Positions 8,503 to 16,752 of a DNA stretch of 43,368 nt are shown here, one piece after another (position 1 is the stretch's first letter; every line of letters starts with the position of its first letter). The stretch is taken from assembly GCA_015655585.1 (NCBI GenBank), contig JAATEV010000110.1:1-43368 (forward strand), written 5' to 3'. The notes beneath the pieces are model-generated. The model was not told the origin of the DNA. It worked only from the letters and a program-made list of their open reading frames with translations, and did not search any database. The translations under genes and the position numbers were made by a program. Source of the DNA: Terriglobales bacterium. GTDB taxonomy: Bacteria > Acidobacteriota > Terriglobia > Terriglobales > Acidobacteriaceae.

Positions 8503-9285
8503 ATGCATCCGGACCTCGAAAAGCTGATCATCCTGCAAAACCACGACGTAGAGGCCAAACGCCTGCGCGACGAGATCGCCGCCCTGCCCAAACGTATCGC
8601 CGAGCTCGAAGCGAAAGCCAAGGCCGTGGAAGGCCAGCGCGCCGTCATCCTCGATCTCATCGCCAAAGAAGAGGCCCTGCGCCGCCGCCAGGAGTCCGAC
8701 ATCAAGGACCACAAGGCCAAGGCCGACCGCATCCGCAAGCAGATGGACCTAGCCACCACCACCGCGCAGGTAACGGCCTTCGAGCACGAGATAGCCTTCG
8801 CCCAGTCCGAGGCCAGCCGCCTCGAAGACGCCGAGCTGGAAAGCATGGAGCGCAGCGAAGGCCTCGACCAACAGAAGCTCCTCGCCGACGAGGCCGTCAC
8901 CAACGCCAACGCCACCCTCGATCGCGAGCGCATCCGCGCCGCCGAGACCATCGCGCAGGACAAGATCTCCCTCGCTGCCGTGGACGAGCTCCGCAAATCT
9001 GCCCGCGCCGGAATCGGCGAAGACGCCCTCTCCACCTACGACCGCATCGCCAAAGCCAAGGGCACAGCCATCGCCGAGGCCCTCAACCAGAAGTGCATGG
9101 CCTGCCAGATGATGGTGCGCCCGCAGCGCTGGAACGACCTCCGCGAGCGCGACAACAACGACACCATGATGACCTGCGAGACCTGCGGTCGCCTCCTCTA
9201 CTACGATCCCGCCCGCGACGCCCCGCAACGCAAGACCGTCCCCGTCGAAAGCATCGCCGCCTCCATCATCCGCTCCACCATCTGA
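8503..9285 (+). CDS. Coiled-coil protein with C4 zinc ribbon (COG1579 type)
   Basis: A 260-residue cytoplasmic protein. Residues 1-170 are a long antiparallel coiled coil rich in Glu, Ala, Arg and Lys (EKLIILQNHDVEAKRLRDEI and onward). The C-terminal zf-RING_7/COG1579 zinc ribbon has Cys198, Cys201, Cys225 and Cys228 in two CxxC knuckles. The family is widespread and sometimes described as a nucleic-acid-binding protein; its function is not established. A purine-rich stretch lies upstream of the ATG, but GGAG is 12 nt away, so the site is weak. The nucleotidase gene starts 12 nt after its stop, so the two are probably co-transcribed. Confidence 0.9.
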   Translation: MHPDLEKLIILQNHDVEAKRLRDEIAALPKRIAELEAKAKAVEGQRAVILDLIAKEEALRRRQESDIKDHKAKADRIRKQMDLATTTAQVTAFEHEIAFAQSEASRLEDAELESMERSEGLDQQKLLADEAVTNANATLDRERIRAAETIAQDKISLAAVDELRKSARAGIGEDALSTYDRIAKAKGTAIAEALNQKCMACQMMVRPQRWNDLRERDNNDTMMTCETCGRLLYYDPARDAPQRKTVPVESIAASIIRSTI

Positions 9286-9297
9286 GACAATACTCAG

Positions 9298-9825
9298 GTG
9301 AAACGCATTTGTATCGACATGGACGAGGTAATGGCTGACGCGCTCGGCGAACACGTCAGCCGTTACAATCAGCACTTCAACGAGCAGGTCACCCTCGCCG
9401 ATCTCGAAGGCAAGTGGCTCTGGGAGGTCGTCTCCTCGGATCGGCACGAAATCCTCGAAGCCCAGCTCCGCTCCGACGATTTCTTCTTTTCGTTAGCCGT
9501 CATGCCGGAGTCGCAGCGCGTCATCCGCCGCCTGCAACAGAGCTACGAGGTCTTCATCGCCACTGCCGCTATGGAGGTCCCCAGCTCCTTCGACCAGAAG
9601 TACCGCTGGCTAGCGGAGCACTTCCCCTTCATCCCCGCCTCGCACATCGTCTACTGCGGCGACAAGAGCATCCTCCGCGCCGACTACCTCATCGACGACA
9701 ATCCCCGCCAGCTACGCCGCTTCACCGGCGAAGGCATCCTCTACAGCTCCCCCCACAACGCCGGAGTCAAAGGCTACAAACGGGTCAACAACTGGCTCGA
9801 AGTAGAAAAACTCTTCCTCGACTAA
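9298..9825 (+). CDS. 5'(3')-deoxyribonucleotidase-like HAD phosphatase
   Basis: A 175-residue cytoplasmic enzyme of the NT5C/YorS branch of the HAD superfamily, which removes phosphate from (deoxy)nucleoside monophosphates. The GTG start at 9298 follows the zinc-ribbon gene by 12 nt and places HAD motif I (CIDMDEVMAD, nucleophile Asp7, acid/base Asp9) at the very N-terminus, as usual. Motif II is FIATAAM and the conserved Lys lies in DKSIL. Motif III is the acidic pair in YLIDDNPRQL. Length and order match the bacterial 5'-nucleotidase family. Substrate preference cannot be read. Confidence 0.88.
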   Translation: MKRICIDMDEVMADALGEHVSRYNQHFNEQVTLADLEGKWLWEVVSSDRHEILEAQLRSDDFFFSLAVMPESQRVIRRLQQSYEVFIATAAMEVPSSFDQKYRWLAEHFPFIPASHIVYCGDKSILRADYLIDDNPRQLRRFTGEGILYSSPHNAGVKGYKRVNNWLEVEKLFLD

Positions 9826-9882
9826 GCCACAAAAGAAATCGCTTTTAAATCCGCGCAAATTCAAAGAACCGCGGCCGTTCCT

Positions 9883-10329
9883 TTACGCGTAAAGAGCAGC
9901 CTCAAACTGCTGCAACATAGCGTCCGACCACGCGTGGGTAGACTTCCGCCACGTCTCGCCCTGCTCTTCCATGAAGTTCGGAAAGTCCATCCTGCAATAC
10001 CCGCACCGGGCCTTGAAGTCATACAGACCCTGCGCCGTGCCATCCAGATACAGCGCTGCCTGCATCCCGTCCCGCGACCACTCCACCGACGCGATCCGCT
10101 GCGGCTCCGGCCGCTGTTTCTCCGCATCGCTCTTCTTCAGCGCATCGACGTTATAGATCAGCATCGCATCCAGGATCGCGTGCTCATGTGCCTCCTGCGA
10201 GCGGTCGCACGCATAGAAGTATCCGGCCACCCCTTCATCTTCAAAGACGACCGTCCACGGAACGGCAGGGGAGTCCGACGAGAGAAACGCGCGGCCAGGC
10301 GTGAAAGAGAGCGAGTCCATATCTCTCAC
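9883..10329 (-). CDS. DUF2251-like protein
   Basis: A 148-residue soluble protein with no signal or membrane segment. The central WTVVFEDEGVAGYFYACDR and ILDAMLIYNV resemble the DUF2251 family, whose function is unknown. The C-terminal part has a CGYC pair (RCGYCRMDFP) that could bind metal or form a disulfide. The start is a GTG at 10329 or an ATG three codons later; neither has a clear ribosome-binding site. It is convergent with the nucleotidase and divergent from the membrane-protein gene. The family name is a recollection from motif text, so treat it as probable. Confidence 0.72.
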   Translation of the reverse strand: MRDMDSLSFTPGRAFLSSDSPAVPWTVVFEDEGVAGYFYACDRSQEAHEHAILDAMLIYNVDALKKSDAEKQRPEPQRIASVEWSRDGMQAALYLDGTAQGLYDFKARCGYCRMDFPNFMEEQGETWRKSTHAWSDAMLQQFEAALYA

Positions 10330-10460
10330 GATACACTCGAAGAGAGAACTTCTGCCGCGTCCGGAATCTGGAAATCGCGTGCATCTTTTTAGGACCGTTG
10401 GGGAAGCATTTACATGTTAATTCGCGAAAAATCCAGAACCCAGGACCAAGCACTGAACGC

Positions 10461-11663
10461 ATGAAGCTTCCCCGCATTAAATTCGGACGTCCTCAGCAGC
10501 TCGCCGCGCTCCTTCTCCTTCTCTTCCTCGGGGAGTGCCTCTGGGTCGTCAGCCGCCAGCAGCTCTCCCAGCAGGACTATCGCTACGCCCAGTGCGGGCG
10601 CGAGATGTGGGAGCGCCCCTCGCCCCTCGCCGGCTACTTCACCACCTGCGGCAACCTCAACGGCGACGGCACCTTCGCCTACCGAGTCTCCGGCCTGCCT
10701 CTCACCCTCCAGCGCCTCGTCCTCCTCGGGGCCGATAAGTTCCGCAAGCCCGAAAATCGTCTCTACGCCGAAGGCACCCTCAAGGGCTCCATGTGGGAGG
10801 CGCGCCACCAGCTCTTCAGCGTCAAATATCTCCTGCATCTCCCCTTCATCTTCTTCGCCATCTGGCTCGGTGGCGGGTTATGGTGGGTCTCCCGCCGCCT
10901 CTTCGGCAACGAAGGCGGATTCTTCGCCCTCGCCCTCTACTGCTTCTGTCCGGAGGTCGTCCGCGCCGCTGTCAATCCCAACAACGACGTCCTCGCCATG
11001 TGGGGACTCTACGGCCTCGTCTACACCGCCATCGGCGTCGCCCATGCCATGCAGGGGCCGCGGCGCAAATGGCGTCCGCGCATCGCACTCCTCACCCTCG
11101 CCCTCGGACTCACCGCCACCGCGCACCTGCTGGCCGCGATGGTAGGCTTCGTCCTCTCTTTCCTCTGGATGTTCTACCTCGCTGAGCGCCGCCGCAGCTA
11201 CGTCATGCAGGTGCTCATCTTCTCCGCCGTCGGAGCGATCGTCATTCTGCTCGCGTCGTATGCCTTCCGTCTCGCGCCCTTCAGCTACGTCTTTACCGGA
11301 GGCTCCGCCCGCTTCTGGTTTTCGCTCGAACCCGCCAGCCATTTCTTTTCCAGCCTCGCCAACGCGCCCATTGCCGTCGCCGCCCTCGTCTCGCTGATCC
11401 TCTACGTCACCACCCGGCGCTGTCGTTACTTCGGCAACACGGCCCCGCTCGTCATGACGCTCCTGCTGCTCCCCCTCATCACCACCCAAACCGTCTCGCA
11501 GCCTCTCATCTGGGCCATCCCCTTCCTCCTTACCTTCATCGGCGGTGTCTTCGCCGACGCCCTCGAAACCCGCCAGCGCAAGCTCTTCCTCGTCCTCTCC
11601 GGCGGCGTCCTCCTCACCCAGACCCTCATCTGCCTCTCGCTCCTCCCCCAGCTAGCCCGCTAG
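10461..11663 (+). CDS. Polytopic membrane protein, possibly GT39/PMT-like
   Basis: A 400-residue integral membrane protein with about nine to ten hydrophobic segments. It starts with one helix (LAALLLLLFLGECLWVV). An extracytoplasmic loop of about 90 residues follows (QQDYRYAQCGREMWE and onward). Alternating helices run to the C-terminus. This layout, with an acidic residue in the first loop and a positive-inside pattern, resembles lipid-linked glycosyltransferases of the PMT/GT39 type, but the usual Asp-Glu pair is not clear. The ATG at 10461 is used; the frame is open to 10398 without a good start. The role is not assigned. A dispersed hairpin repeat follows its stop. Confidence 0.65.
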   Translation: MKLPRIKFGRPQQLAALLLLLFLGECLWVVSRQQLSQQDYRYAQCGREMWERPSPLAGYFTTCGNLNGDGTFAYRVSGLPLTLQRLVLLGADKFRKPENRLYAEGTLKGSMWEARHQLFSVKYLLHLPFIFFAIWLGGGLWWVSRRLFGNEGGFFALALYCFCPEVVRAAVNPNNDVLAMWGLYGLVYTAIGVAHAMQGPRRKWRPRIALLTLALGLTATAHLLAAMVGFVLSFLWMFYLAERRRSYVMQVLIFSAVGAIVILLASYAFRLAPFSYVFTGGSARFWFSLEPASHFFSSLANAPIAVAALVSLILYVTTRRCRYFGNTAPLVMTLLLLPLITTQTVSQPLIWAIPFLLTFIGGVFADALETRQRKLFLVLSGGVLLTQTLICLSLLPQLAR

Positions 11664-11675
11664 CTGCATCGCAAA

Positions 11676-11795
11676 TTGCTTTGAAAAGGGTGAGCCTTCA
11701 GGGCTTCTGAAAAAGTCCTCGTTCCTGTCTTTGGGATTAGCGCAGGGCTTCAGCCCTGCGAAAAGTCGAGCAAATTACAAGGGGCTTCAGACCCG
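11676..11795 (+). repeat. Dispersed hairpin repeat, copy A
   Basis: About 120 nt in the 305-bp gene-free gap between 11664 and 11968. It is a composite of TTGCTTTGAAAAGGG at the left, TCTGAAAAAGTC, then a palindrome CGCAGGGCT-TC-AGCCCTGCG (11741-11760) and CAAGGGGCTTCAG at the right. The reverse complement of 39137-39256 matches it along the whole length. 30 nt at 11721-11750 are identical to the complement of 39182-39211, and the match continues 14 nt after one mismatch. The rest of the gap shows no gene. Confidence 0.85.
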
Positions 11796-11968
11796 CCCAA
11801 CAAACAAAAGAAATCTCTTCTGCATCACAAAGAGAATGTTGATATTCCCAAACTGAATCTCTCCAGCCACTGTTTTCGGCCCTGTTTCCACCGAAACCGG
11901 GGCAAATTCCTGCATAATAAGGCGTCACCGCAAAGAAAAAACTACAAGCCATCCAGGATGGTCCATTC

Positions 11969-13750
11969 GTGATCTTGAAGTCTCCCCTTCGCTCCCTCTG
12001 TGTCCTCGGCGCCGTCTCCCTCCTCCTCCTCAGCGGAGGATGCCGCCGCTCCCGCCGCTCCAAGTCCCAGCCCAACACCGACGCTTACGCCGACAAGCTC
12101 CACCAGCTCGTTGAAAAGAAAGCCCTGCCCTCCGAGAAGGTCGATACCAGCAAGGTACCCAACCTCCGCTGGCCCAACTTCTCCGACTACCAGTCCATCG
12201 TCGCCGCCTTCTACGAAGCCCGTAACTACGAGGTCGCCTGGACCCGCGACGGCGTCCCCACCCCCACGGCCAAAGCCTTCATCGAGCAGTTCCAGAACGC
12301 CTCCGCCAAGGGCCTCATCCCCGAGGACTACGACGCCTCCCGCTGGGACGGCCGCATCCAGGCGCTCTCAGCCAAATCCGACGACGCTATCTCTTCCTTC
12401 GACGTCGCCATAACCGTCAACGTCCTACGCTATATCTCCGATCTCCACATGGGCCGTGTCAACCCCGCCCACTTCAACTTCGAGATCCCCGTGCAGGACA
12501 AGAAGTACAACCTCGCCGAATTCGTCTCCGACAACGCAGTAGACGCCGCCGACGTTCCTAAACTGATCGCTGGCGTCGAGCCCGACTCCGAAGACTACCG
12601 CCGCACCGAGCAGGCCCTCGCCCACTATCTAGACCTCGCCAAACAACAGCAGGAAGAAAACGCCGACCCCCTTCCCGCAGTAGCCAAAACCGTCTCCACC
12701 GGCGGCTCCTACCCCGCAGCCGATGCTCTCCTCCAGCGCCTCCAGCTAGAGGGCGCCGCCGATCCAGCCCCCGCGCCGCCCGCCGACGCCCCCGCCCCGC
12801 GCCACACCACCTACACCGCGGCTCTCGCCACCGCCGTCAAGCACTACCAGCAGCGCCACGGCCTCACCGACGACGGCAAGCTCACCCCGCAGACCATCAA
12901 GTCCCTCAATGTCCCCCTCTCCGAACGCGTCCTCCAGCTCGAAAACTCCCTCGAACGTTGGCGCTGGCTCCCCGAGCCCTACCTCCACCCACGCCTCATG
13001 GTGAACCTGCCGGAGTTTCTCCTGCGCGGCTACACGCCCGACAACACCCAGGACTTCTCCATGCGCGTCGTCGTCGGCCAGGCCAAAGACAACCACGACA
13101 CCCCCGTCTTCGCCCACATGATGAAGTACCTCGTCTTCCGACCCTACTGGAACGTCCCCGTCAGCATCGCCCGCAAGGAGATCGTCCCGCACGTAGCCGC
13201 CAACCCCGGCTACCTCGCCTCGAAAAACTTCGAAGCCGTCAACAATAAAGGAGTTGTCCAGACCGGCGTTACCGCCCGACAGATCCAGCAGGGCATGGTC
13301 ATGGTGCGTGAGAAGCCCGGCCCCAAAAACTCCCTCGGACTGGTCAAGTTCATGTTCCCCAACCAGTACGACATCTACCTCCACTCCACCCCGGCGGTCT
13401 CGCTCTTCCAGCGCACCCGCCGCGACTACAGCCACGGCTGCATCCGCGTCCAGAAGCCCATCGACCTCGCTACCTGGGTCCTACAGGACAACTCCGGCGA
13501 CTGGGACACCGACAAGATCACCGACGCCATGAACAACGGTCCCGACAACAAGACCGTCAGCCTCAAAACCCAGCTCCCCATCGTCATCTTCTACCTCACC
13601 GCCCACGTCGACGAAGACGGTCAGGTAGACTTCTTCGACGACATCTACGGCTACGACGCCGACATGCAGCAGGTCTTCGCCAAAGGCCCACCCTACCCTG
13701 TAAAACCCGAGCCCATCGTCCCCAAAACCAAACCCGGAGATACGGTCTAA
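11969..13750 (+). CDS. L,D-transpeptidase lipoprotein (YcbB/LdtD type)
   Basis: A 593-residue cell-wall enzyme that makes 3-3 crosslinks in peptidoglycan or attaches proteins to it, using a Cys nucleophile. The start is GTG at 11969. The signal ends in the lipobox LSGGC with lipidated Cys25, so it is anchored to a membrane. Order of domains: YcbB scaffold domain (about 60-260), a Pro/Ala-rich linker, a PG_binding_1 helix bundle (about 280-320, KHYQQRHGLTDDGKLTPQTI) and the YkuD catalytic domain (about 345-510) with the active-site block YSHGCIRV, Cys491. All parts of the LdtD-type architecture are present. E. coli LdtD is of similar length but anchored by a membrane helix, not lipid. A 164-nt palindromic element begins 4 nt after its stop. 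Confidence 0.93.
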   Translation: MILKSPLRSLCVLGAVSLLLLSGGCRRSRRSKSQPNTDAYADKLHQLVEKKALPSEKVDTSKVPNLRWPNFSDYQSIVAAFYEARNYEVAWTRDGVPTPTAKAFIEQFQNASAKGLIPEDYDASRWDGRIQALSAKSDDAISSFDVAITVNVLRYISDLHMGRVNPAHFNFEIPVQDKKYNLAEFVSDNAVDAADVPKLIAGVEPDSEDYRRTEQALAHYLDLAKQQQEENADPLPAVAKTVSTGGSYPAADALLQRLQLEGAADPAPAPPADAPAPRHTTYTAALATAVKHYQQRHGLTDDGKLTPQTIKSLNVPLSERVLQLENSLERWRWLPEPYLHPRLMVNLPEFLLRGYTPDNTQDFSMRVVVGQAKDNHDTPVFAHMMKYLVFRPYWNVPVSIARKEIVPHVAANPGYLASKNFEAVNNKGVVQTGVTARQIQQGMVMVREKPGPKNSLGLVKFMFPNQYDIYLHSTPAVSLFQRTRRDYSHGCIRVQKPIDLATWVLQDNSGDWDTDKITDAMNNGPDNKTVSLKTQLPIVIFYLTAHVDEDGQVDFFDDIYGYDADMQQVFAKGPPYPVKPEPIVPKTKPGDTV

Positions 13751-13754
13751 AAAC

Positions 13755-13918
13755 GTCCTAACGCCGGACGGGCGGTACTTCGTACCGTGCCGAGCTTCGC
13801 GCAGTCCTCCCGTTGGTCGGCGGAAGAATCTACCAGCCGACCAACGGGAGGCCCACGCGAAGCTTTAAAAAGGCGTGCAAACGCCCGCCCCACGCGCAGT
13901 GGGCCCGTCCGGCAGGAC
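13755..13918. repeat. Multi-branched palindromic element, copy 2 (complete)
   Basis: A 164-nt element that folds on itself. The closing stem is GTCCT/AGGAC plus CCGGACGGG (13764-13772) with CCCGTCCGG (13904-13912). Inside are hairpin GGTAC-ttc-GTACC (13774-13786) and a long arm: AGCTTCGCG (13793-13801) with CGCGAAGCT (13856-13864), then the 16-bp CCTCCCGTTGGTCGGC (13806-13821) with its complement (13836-13851). Two more hairpins follow: GGCGT-gcaa-ACGCC (13872-13885) and CCCAC-gcgca-GTGGG (13889-13903). It fills the gap between the L,D-transpeptidase stop (13750) and the cyclophilin stop (13927, minus). It could act as a structured 3' end for both, a REP-like element, or a small mobile palindrome. 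Confidence 0.85.
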
Positions 13919-13926
13919 ATGATCCT

Positions 13927-15222
13927 TTAACGAGCCTTTCTAGGCACCGGAACCAGATTCTTCTTCACCATCTCCATATCCACCGGGTCGCCATCGTTCA
14001 GCACATCAATGTGCTCAATCACCACCGTATCCAGCGGCTTGTCCTTGGCGTCCCGCCGCACCCGCGCAATCTGCTTCTCCAACTCCACCGAAGCATCGTC
14101 GCACTGCCCAAAGACCGTATACGTCCTGCTCAGCCTCCGTACCGGATGCTCCGTCACGTAGAACTGGCTTCCATTCGTATTCGGCCCCGCGTTCGCCATC
14201 GCCAGCCGCCCCGCGCGGTAGAACGTAATCCCCTCCGTCGGCCCCTCGTCCTTGTACTGGAACCCCGGCCCGCCTCCGCCCGGCCGTCCTCCACCCTGCG
14301 CCAGAAAGTCAGGAATCACCCGATGAAAGCTTGACCCGTCATAGAACGGCCTGCCATGCACCACCTGCTTCGTCACCGGATCGGTCCAGTCCAGCGTCCC
14401 CGTGGCCAGCCCGATAAACACCCCGCTCGTAATCGGAGCCTGCTTCGTATACAGCCTGCACGTAATCTTGCCCATGCTCGTGTGAATAATCACCGTAGGC
14501 CCCGAGGGCTCCGGCTGCGGAGCCTCTGCCGGACGCTGCATAGCCGGCGGCAGAATCGGCTTCACCTTCGCGGCAACCTTGGGCATAGGCTGTCCACGCC
14601 GCACAATCGTCACCCGGTTAATCGCCACCGCCTGGTTCGGATCGCCGTCCGTCGTCAGCGCAAACCGCGTAATCTCCGCCGCCCGCTTCGCCGAGACTTC
14701 GTCGCACTGCCCAAAGATGGGCATGTGCCCATCCAGCGCGGCTGCCTTCCGGCTCGTAATCAGAAACTGTGAGCTGTTCGTGTCCGGCTTCGCATTCACC
14801 ATCGCCAGCCTGCCCGGAACGTCGAACTTCAGCTCCGGCACAATCTCATTCGCGAACGTATACCCAGCCGTCCCTTGCCGGTTACCCAGCCGGTCGCCAC
14901 CCACAATGTACGAGGAGGAATTCCCGGCAATCACCGTGCCGTCATAGAACCGCTTGCCATGCATCACCTTCCCGCTCACCGGGTCTGTCCAGTCCTTCGT
15001 CCCCTCCGCCAGCGCGATAAAGTTCGCCACGGCCACCGGAGCTTCTTTCTCAAAGAGCCTGCACGTCATCCGGCCCATCGTCGTATCGATCACTGCCACC
15101 GGCCCCGTAGGCTCCGGCCCCGACACCGGAAAAACCGCAGTCTGAGCCGCTCCTGAACCAGCCGCCACCAGCAAAGTGGAGGCCCAAAGGCAAACCGTCG
15201 TAACGCGAGAAAAAAGAGTCAT
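13927..15222 (-). CDS. Two-domain secreted cyclophilin (peptidyl-prolyl isomerase)
   Basis: A 431-residue exported protein with two cyclophilin domains (about 35-195 and 225-420). Cyclophilins isomerise X-Pro bonds during folding in the periplasm. The ATG at 15222 is chosen because AGGA lies 6 nt upstream and a Sec signal follows; the frame is open to 15273. Domain 2 keeps the catalytic block FHRVIPDFLAQGGG, plus MANAGPNTNGSQFYVT and TVFGQCDD. Domain 1 keeps the fold motifs (MVNAKPDTNSSQFLIT, MPIFGQCDE) but has VIAGNSSSYIVGG where FHRxxPxFxxQGG should be, so the catalytic Arg is lost with no length change. Domain 1 is therefore probably non-catalytic, perhaps a binding module. The gene is convergent with the L,D-transpeptidase. 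Confidence 0.9.
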   Translation of the reverse strand: MTLFSRVTTVCLWASTLLVAAGSGAAQTAVFPVSGPEPTGPVAVIDTTMGRMTCRLFEKEAPVAVANFIALAEGTKDWTDPVSGKVMHGKRFYDGTVIAGNSSSYIVGGDRLGNRQGTAGYTFANEIVPELKFDVPGRLAMVNAKPDTNSSQFLITSRKAAALDGHMPIFGQCDEVSAKRAAEITRFALTTDGDPNQAVAINRVTIVRRGQPMPKVAAKVKPILPPAMQRPAEAPQPEPSGPTVIIHTSMGKITCRLYTKQAPITSGVFIGLATGTLDWTDPVTKQVVHGRPFYDGSSFHRVIPDFLAQGGGRPGGGGPGFQYKDEGPTEGITFYRAGRLAMANAGPNTNGSQFYVTEHPVRRLSRTYTVFGQCDDASVELEKQIARVRRDAKDKPLDTVVIEHIDVLNDGDPVDMEMVKKNLVPVPRKAR

Positions 15223-15324
15223 TTTTATCCTGGCCTCCCGCCCACCCGGACAAACCCATCGGGACAAGAGCAAAATCGGCAGATGTTTTGGTAATGCAAT
15301 AAATATATATGCGCCACCAAGGCA

Positions 15325-16713
15325 TCACCCCCGCCGACGAGTACCCTCCCCCAGCCGCCGGGCAAAGTCCAGAAACACCAGCGCCGCCGGAGAATACCCT
15401 CCCGGATCGGGCTGTGTGAACACGCCCGTCAGCGGGTCCATCTGTTGCCGGAACTCCGTATGCCGCATCATCGCCTCGCACCACTGCCCCATCAGATGGT
15501 TCAGCTCGGCCTCCTTGCCATAGTGCGCCATCCATCGCGGAGCCCGCAGCGCCGTCAGAGCCTGGCTCGCCCCGCCCCAGCTATTCCTCGGAATCGGCCT
15601 CACAAACTTCGGGTCGTCCATCGCAACCGAGGCCAGCGGATACGCTCCCCAGAACGCCTTCGGATTGTGCAGTTGCCGCGTCCACACCGCGTCAATAATC
15701 GCCTTGTCCTTTGCTTTATCCAACACATGCTCGCCAAACACTCGGCTCATCGCGTCCGACCGCACCCGCACAAATTTGTTCTGCGCATCCACGTCATAGA
15801 ATGCCGCATCCTTAGGGTCATACAGCCGATCAATAATTAGCTTCCGAATCGTCTCCGCATCCGTGCGCCACTTCTCCGCCTCGCCCGGCTTGCCCAACGC
15901 CGTAGCCATCCTGCTCAATGCCACCCGCGCACCATACACCGTGGCCGAAAGATCCGGGCAAAGCCGCGGCAGCGAAGCAATCGGCGGACACTTCCGCGCA
16001 TCCAGGTCGGGACACGCATTCGGAATCCCCTCCCACCGCGGACTGTTGTCATGCCCCGTGTCATACGTGCAGAACCCCTCCACCAGACCCGTCTTCCGCG
16101 TATCGCGATACCGCCGCAGCCACGCATCCCACGCGCTGCAACTCTTGTAGGCCGCCGTTAGCAGCTCGTCGTCGCCCGTCATCTGGCTCAACTCCCACGC
16201 CGTCGCCGCAATCGGCACCACCATCTGGATCTGGCTGAAGCTCGTCGTCCCGTCCAGCCGCGTATACGCGCACATCTGCCCATCCGGCTTCTGGAGCGCA
16301 AAGAAGACCATGTGGTTGTTCTTCGCGGCTTGCAGGGGAGTCGCCGCGCCCGCCGGAGTCTTCACAAACCTCTCCAGCGTCCCGTACACCAGCCCCTCCT
16401 GAGGCGCACACTCCTGCCACACGCCCATGTACACGCTGCCCTCCACCAGCATCGGGTGCGGATACGTCTTGAATGTGTCGTGGACGTTCCCCGCCAGCGT
16501 CTTCAGCGCCGCGTCCCAGGTCGTAGCCCAGCGAGGATCGCCCGAGGCGAACGCAGGCCTCCCCGCCGCCTCCCACCCCATCCCATAAGCGCCGCCCGGC
16601 AGCATCGTCGCTCCTGCCGCCATCGCAGCCCGCTTCACAAACTCTCGTCTTGACCCGGAAAGTTCCATTCCGGCTACGCTCGATTTCGCAGAGATATTTT
16701 TTTTCATCCGCAT
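15325..16713 (-). CDS. Tat-exported MGH1-like glycoside hydrolase
   Basis: A protein of about 462 residues with a twin-arginine signal (SGSRREFVKRAAMAAG), so it should be exported folded through Tat. The body has the repeated helix pattern of an (alpha/alpha)6 barrel and resembles the MGH1-like/GH63-type glycosidase domain: YPHPMLVEGSVYMGVWQECA, TYDTGHDNSPRWEG and RNSWGGASQAL are typical substrate-groove motifs. The catalytic pair cannot be fixed by eye; the Asp in GHDNSPRW is a candidate general acid. The ATG at 16713 or another two codons on could be used; neither has a clear ribosome-binding site. It is divergent from mutY with only 39 bp between starts. The substrate, likely an alpha-linked sugar or plant glycan fragment, is unknown. 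Confidence 0.78.
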   Translation of the reverse strand: MRMKKNISAKSSVAGMELSGSRREFVKRAAMAAGATMLPGGAYGMGWEAAGRPAFASGDPRWATTWDAALKTLAGNVHDTFKTYPHPMLVEGSVYMGVWQECAPQEGLVYGTLERFVKTPAGAATPLQAAKNNHMVFFALQKPDGQMCAYTRLDGTTSFSQIQMVVPIAATAWELSQMTGDDELLTAAYKSCSAWDAWLRRYRDTRKTGLVEGFCTYDTGHDNSPRWEGIPNACPDLDARKCPPIASLPRLCPDLSATVYGARVALSRMATALGKPGEAEKWRTDAETIRKLIIDRLYDPKDAAFYDVDAQNKFVRVRSDAMSRVFGEHVLDKAKDKAIIDAVWTRQLHNPKAFWGAYPLASVAMDDPKFVRPIPRNSWGGASQALTALRAPRWMAHYGKEAELNHLMGQWCEAMMRHTEFRQQMDPLTGVFTQPDPGGYSPAALVFLDFARRLGEGTRRRG

Positions 16714-16752
16714 GATGCGGATAAGTGTACCCCCGCATTTAAACTTGCAGCG

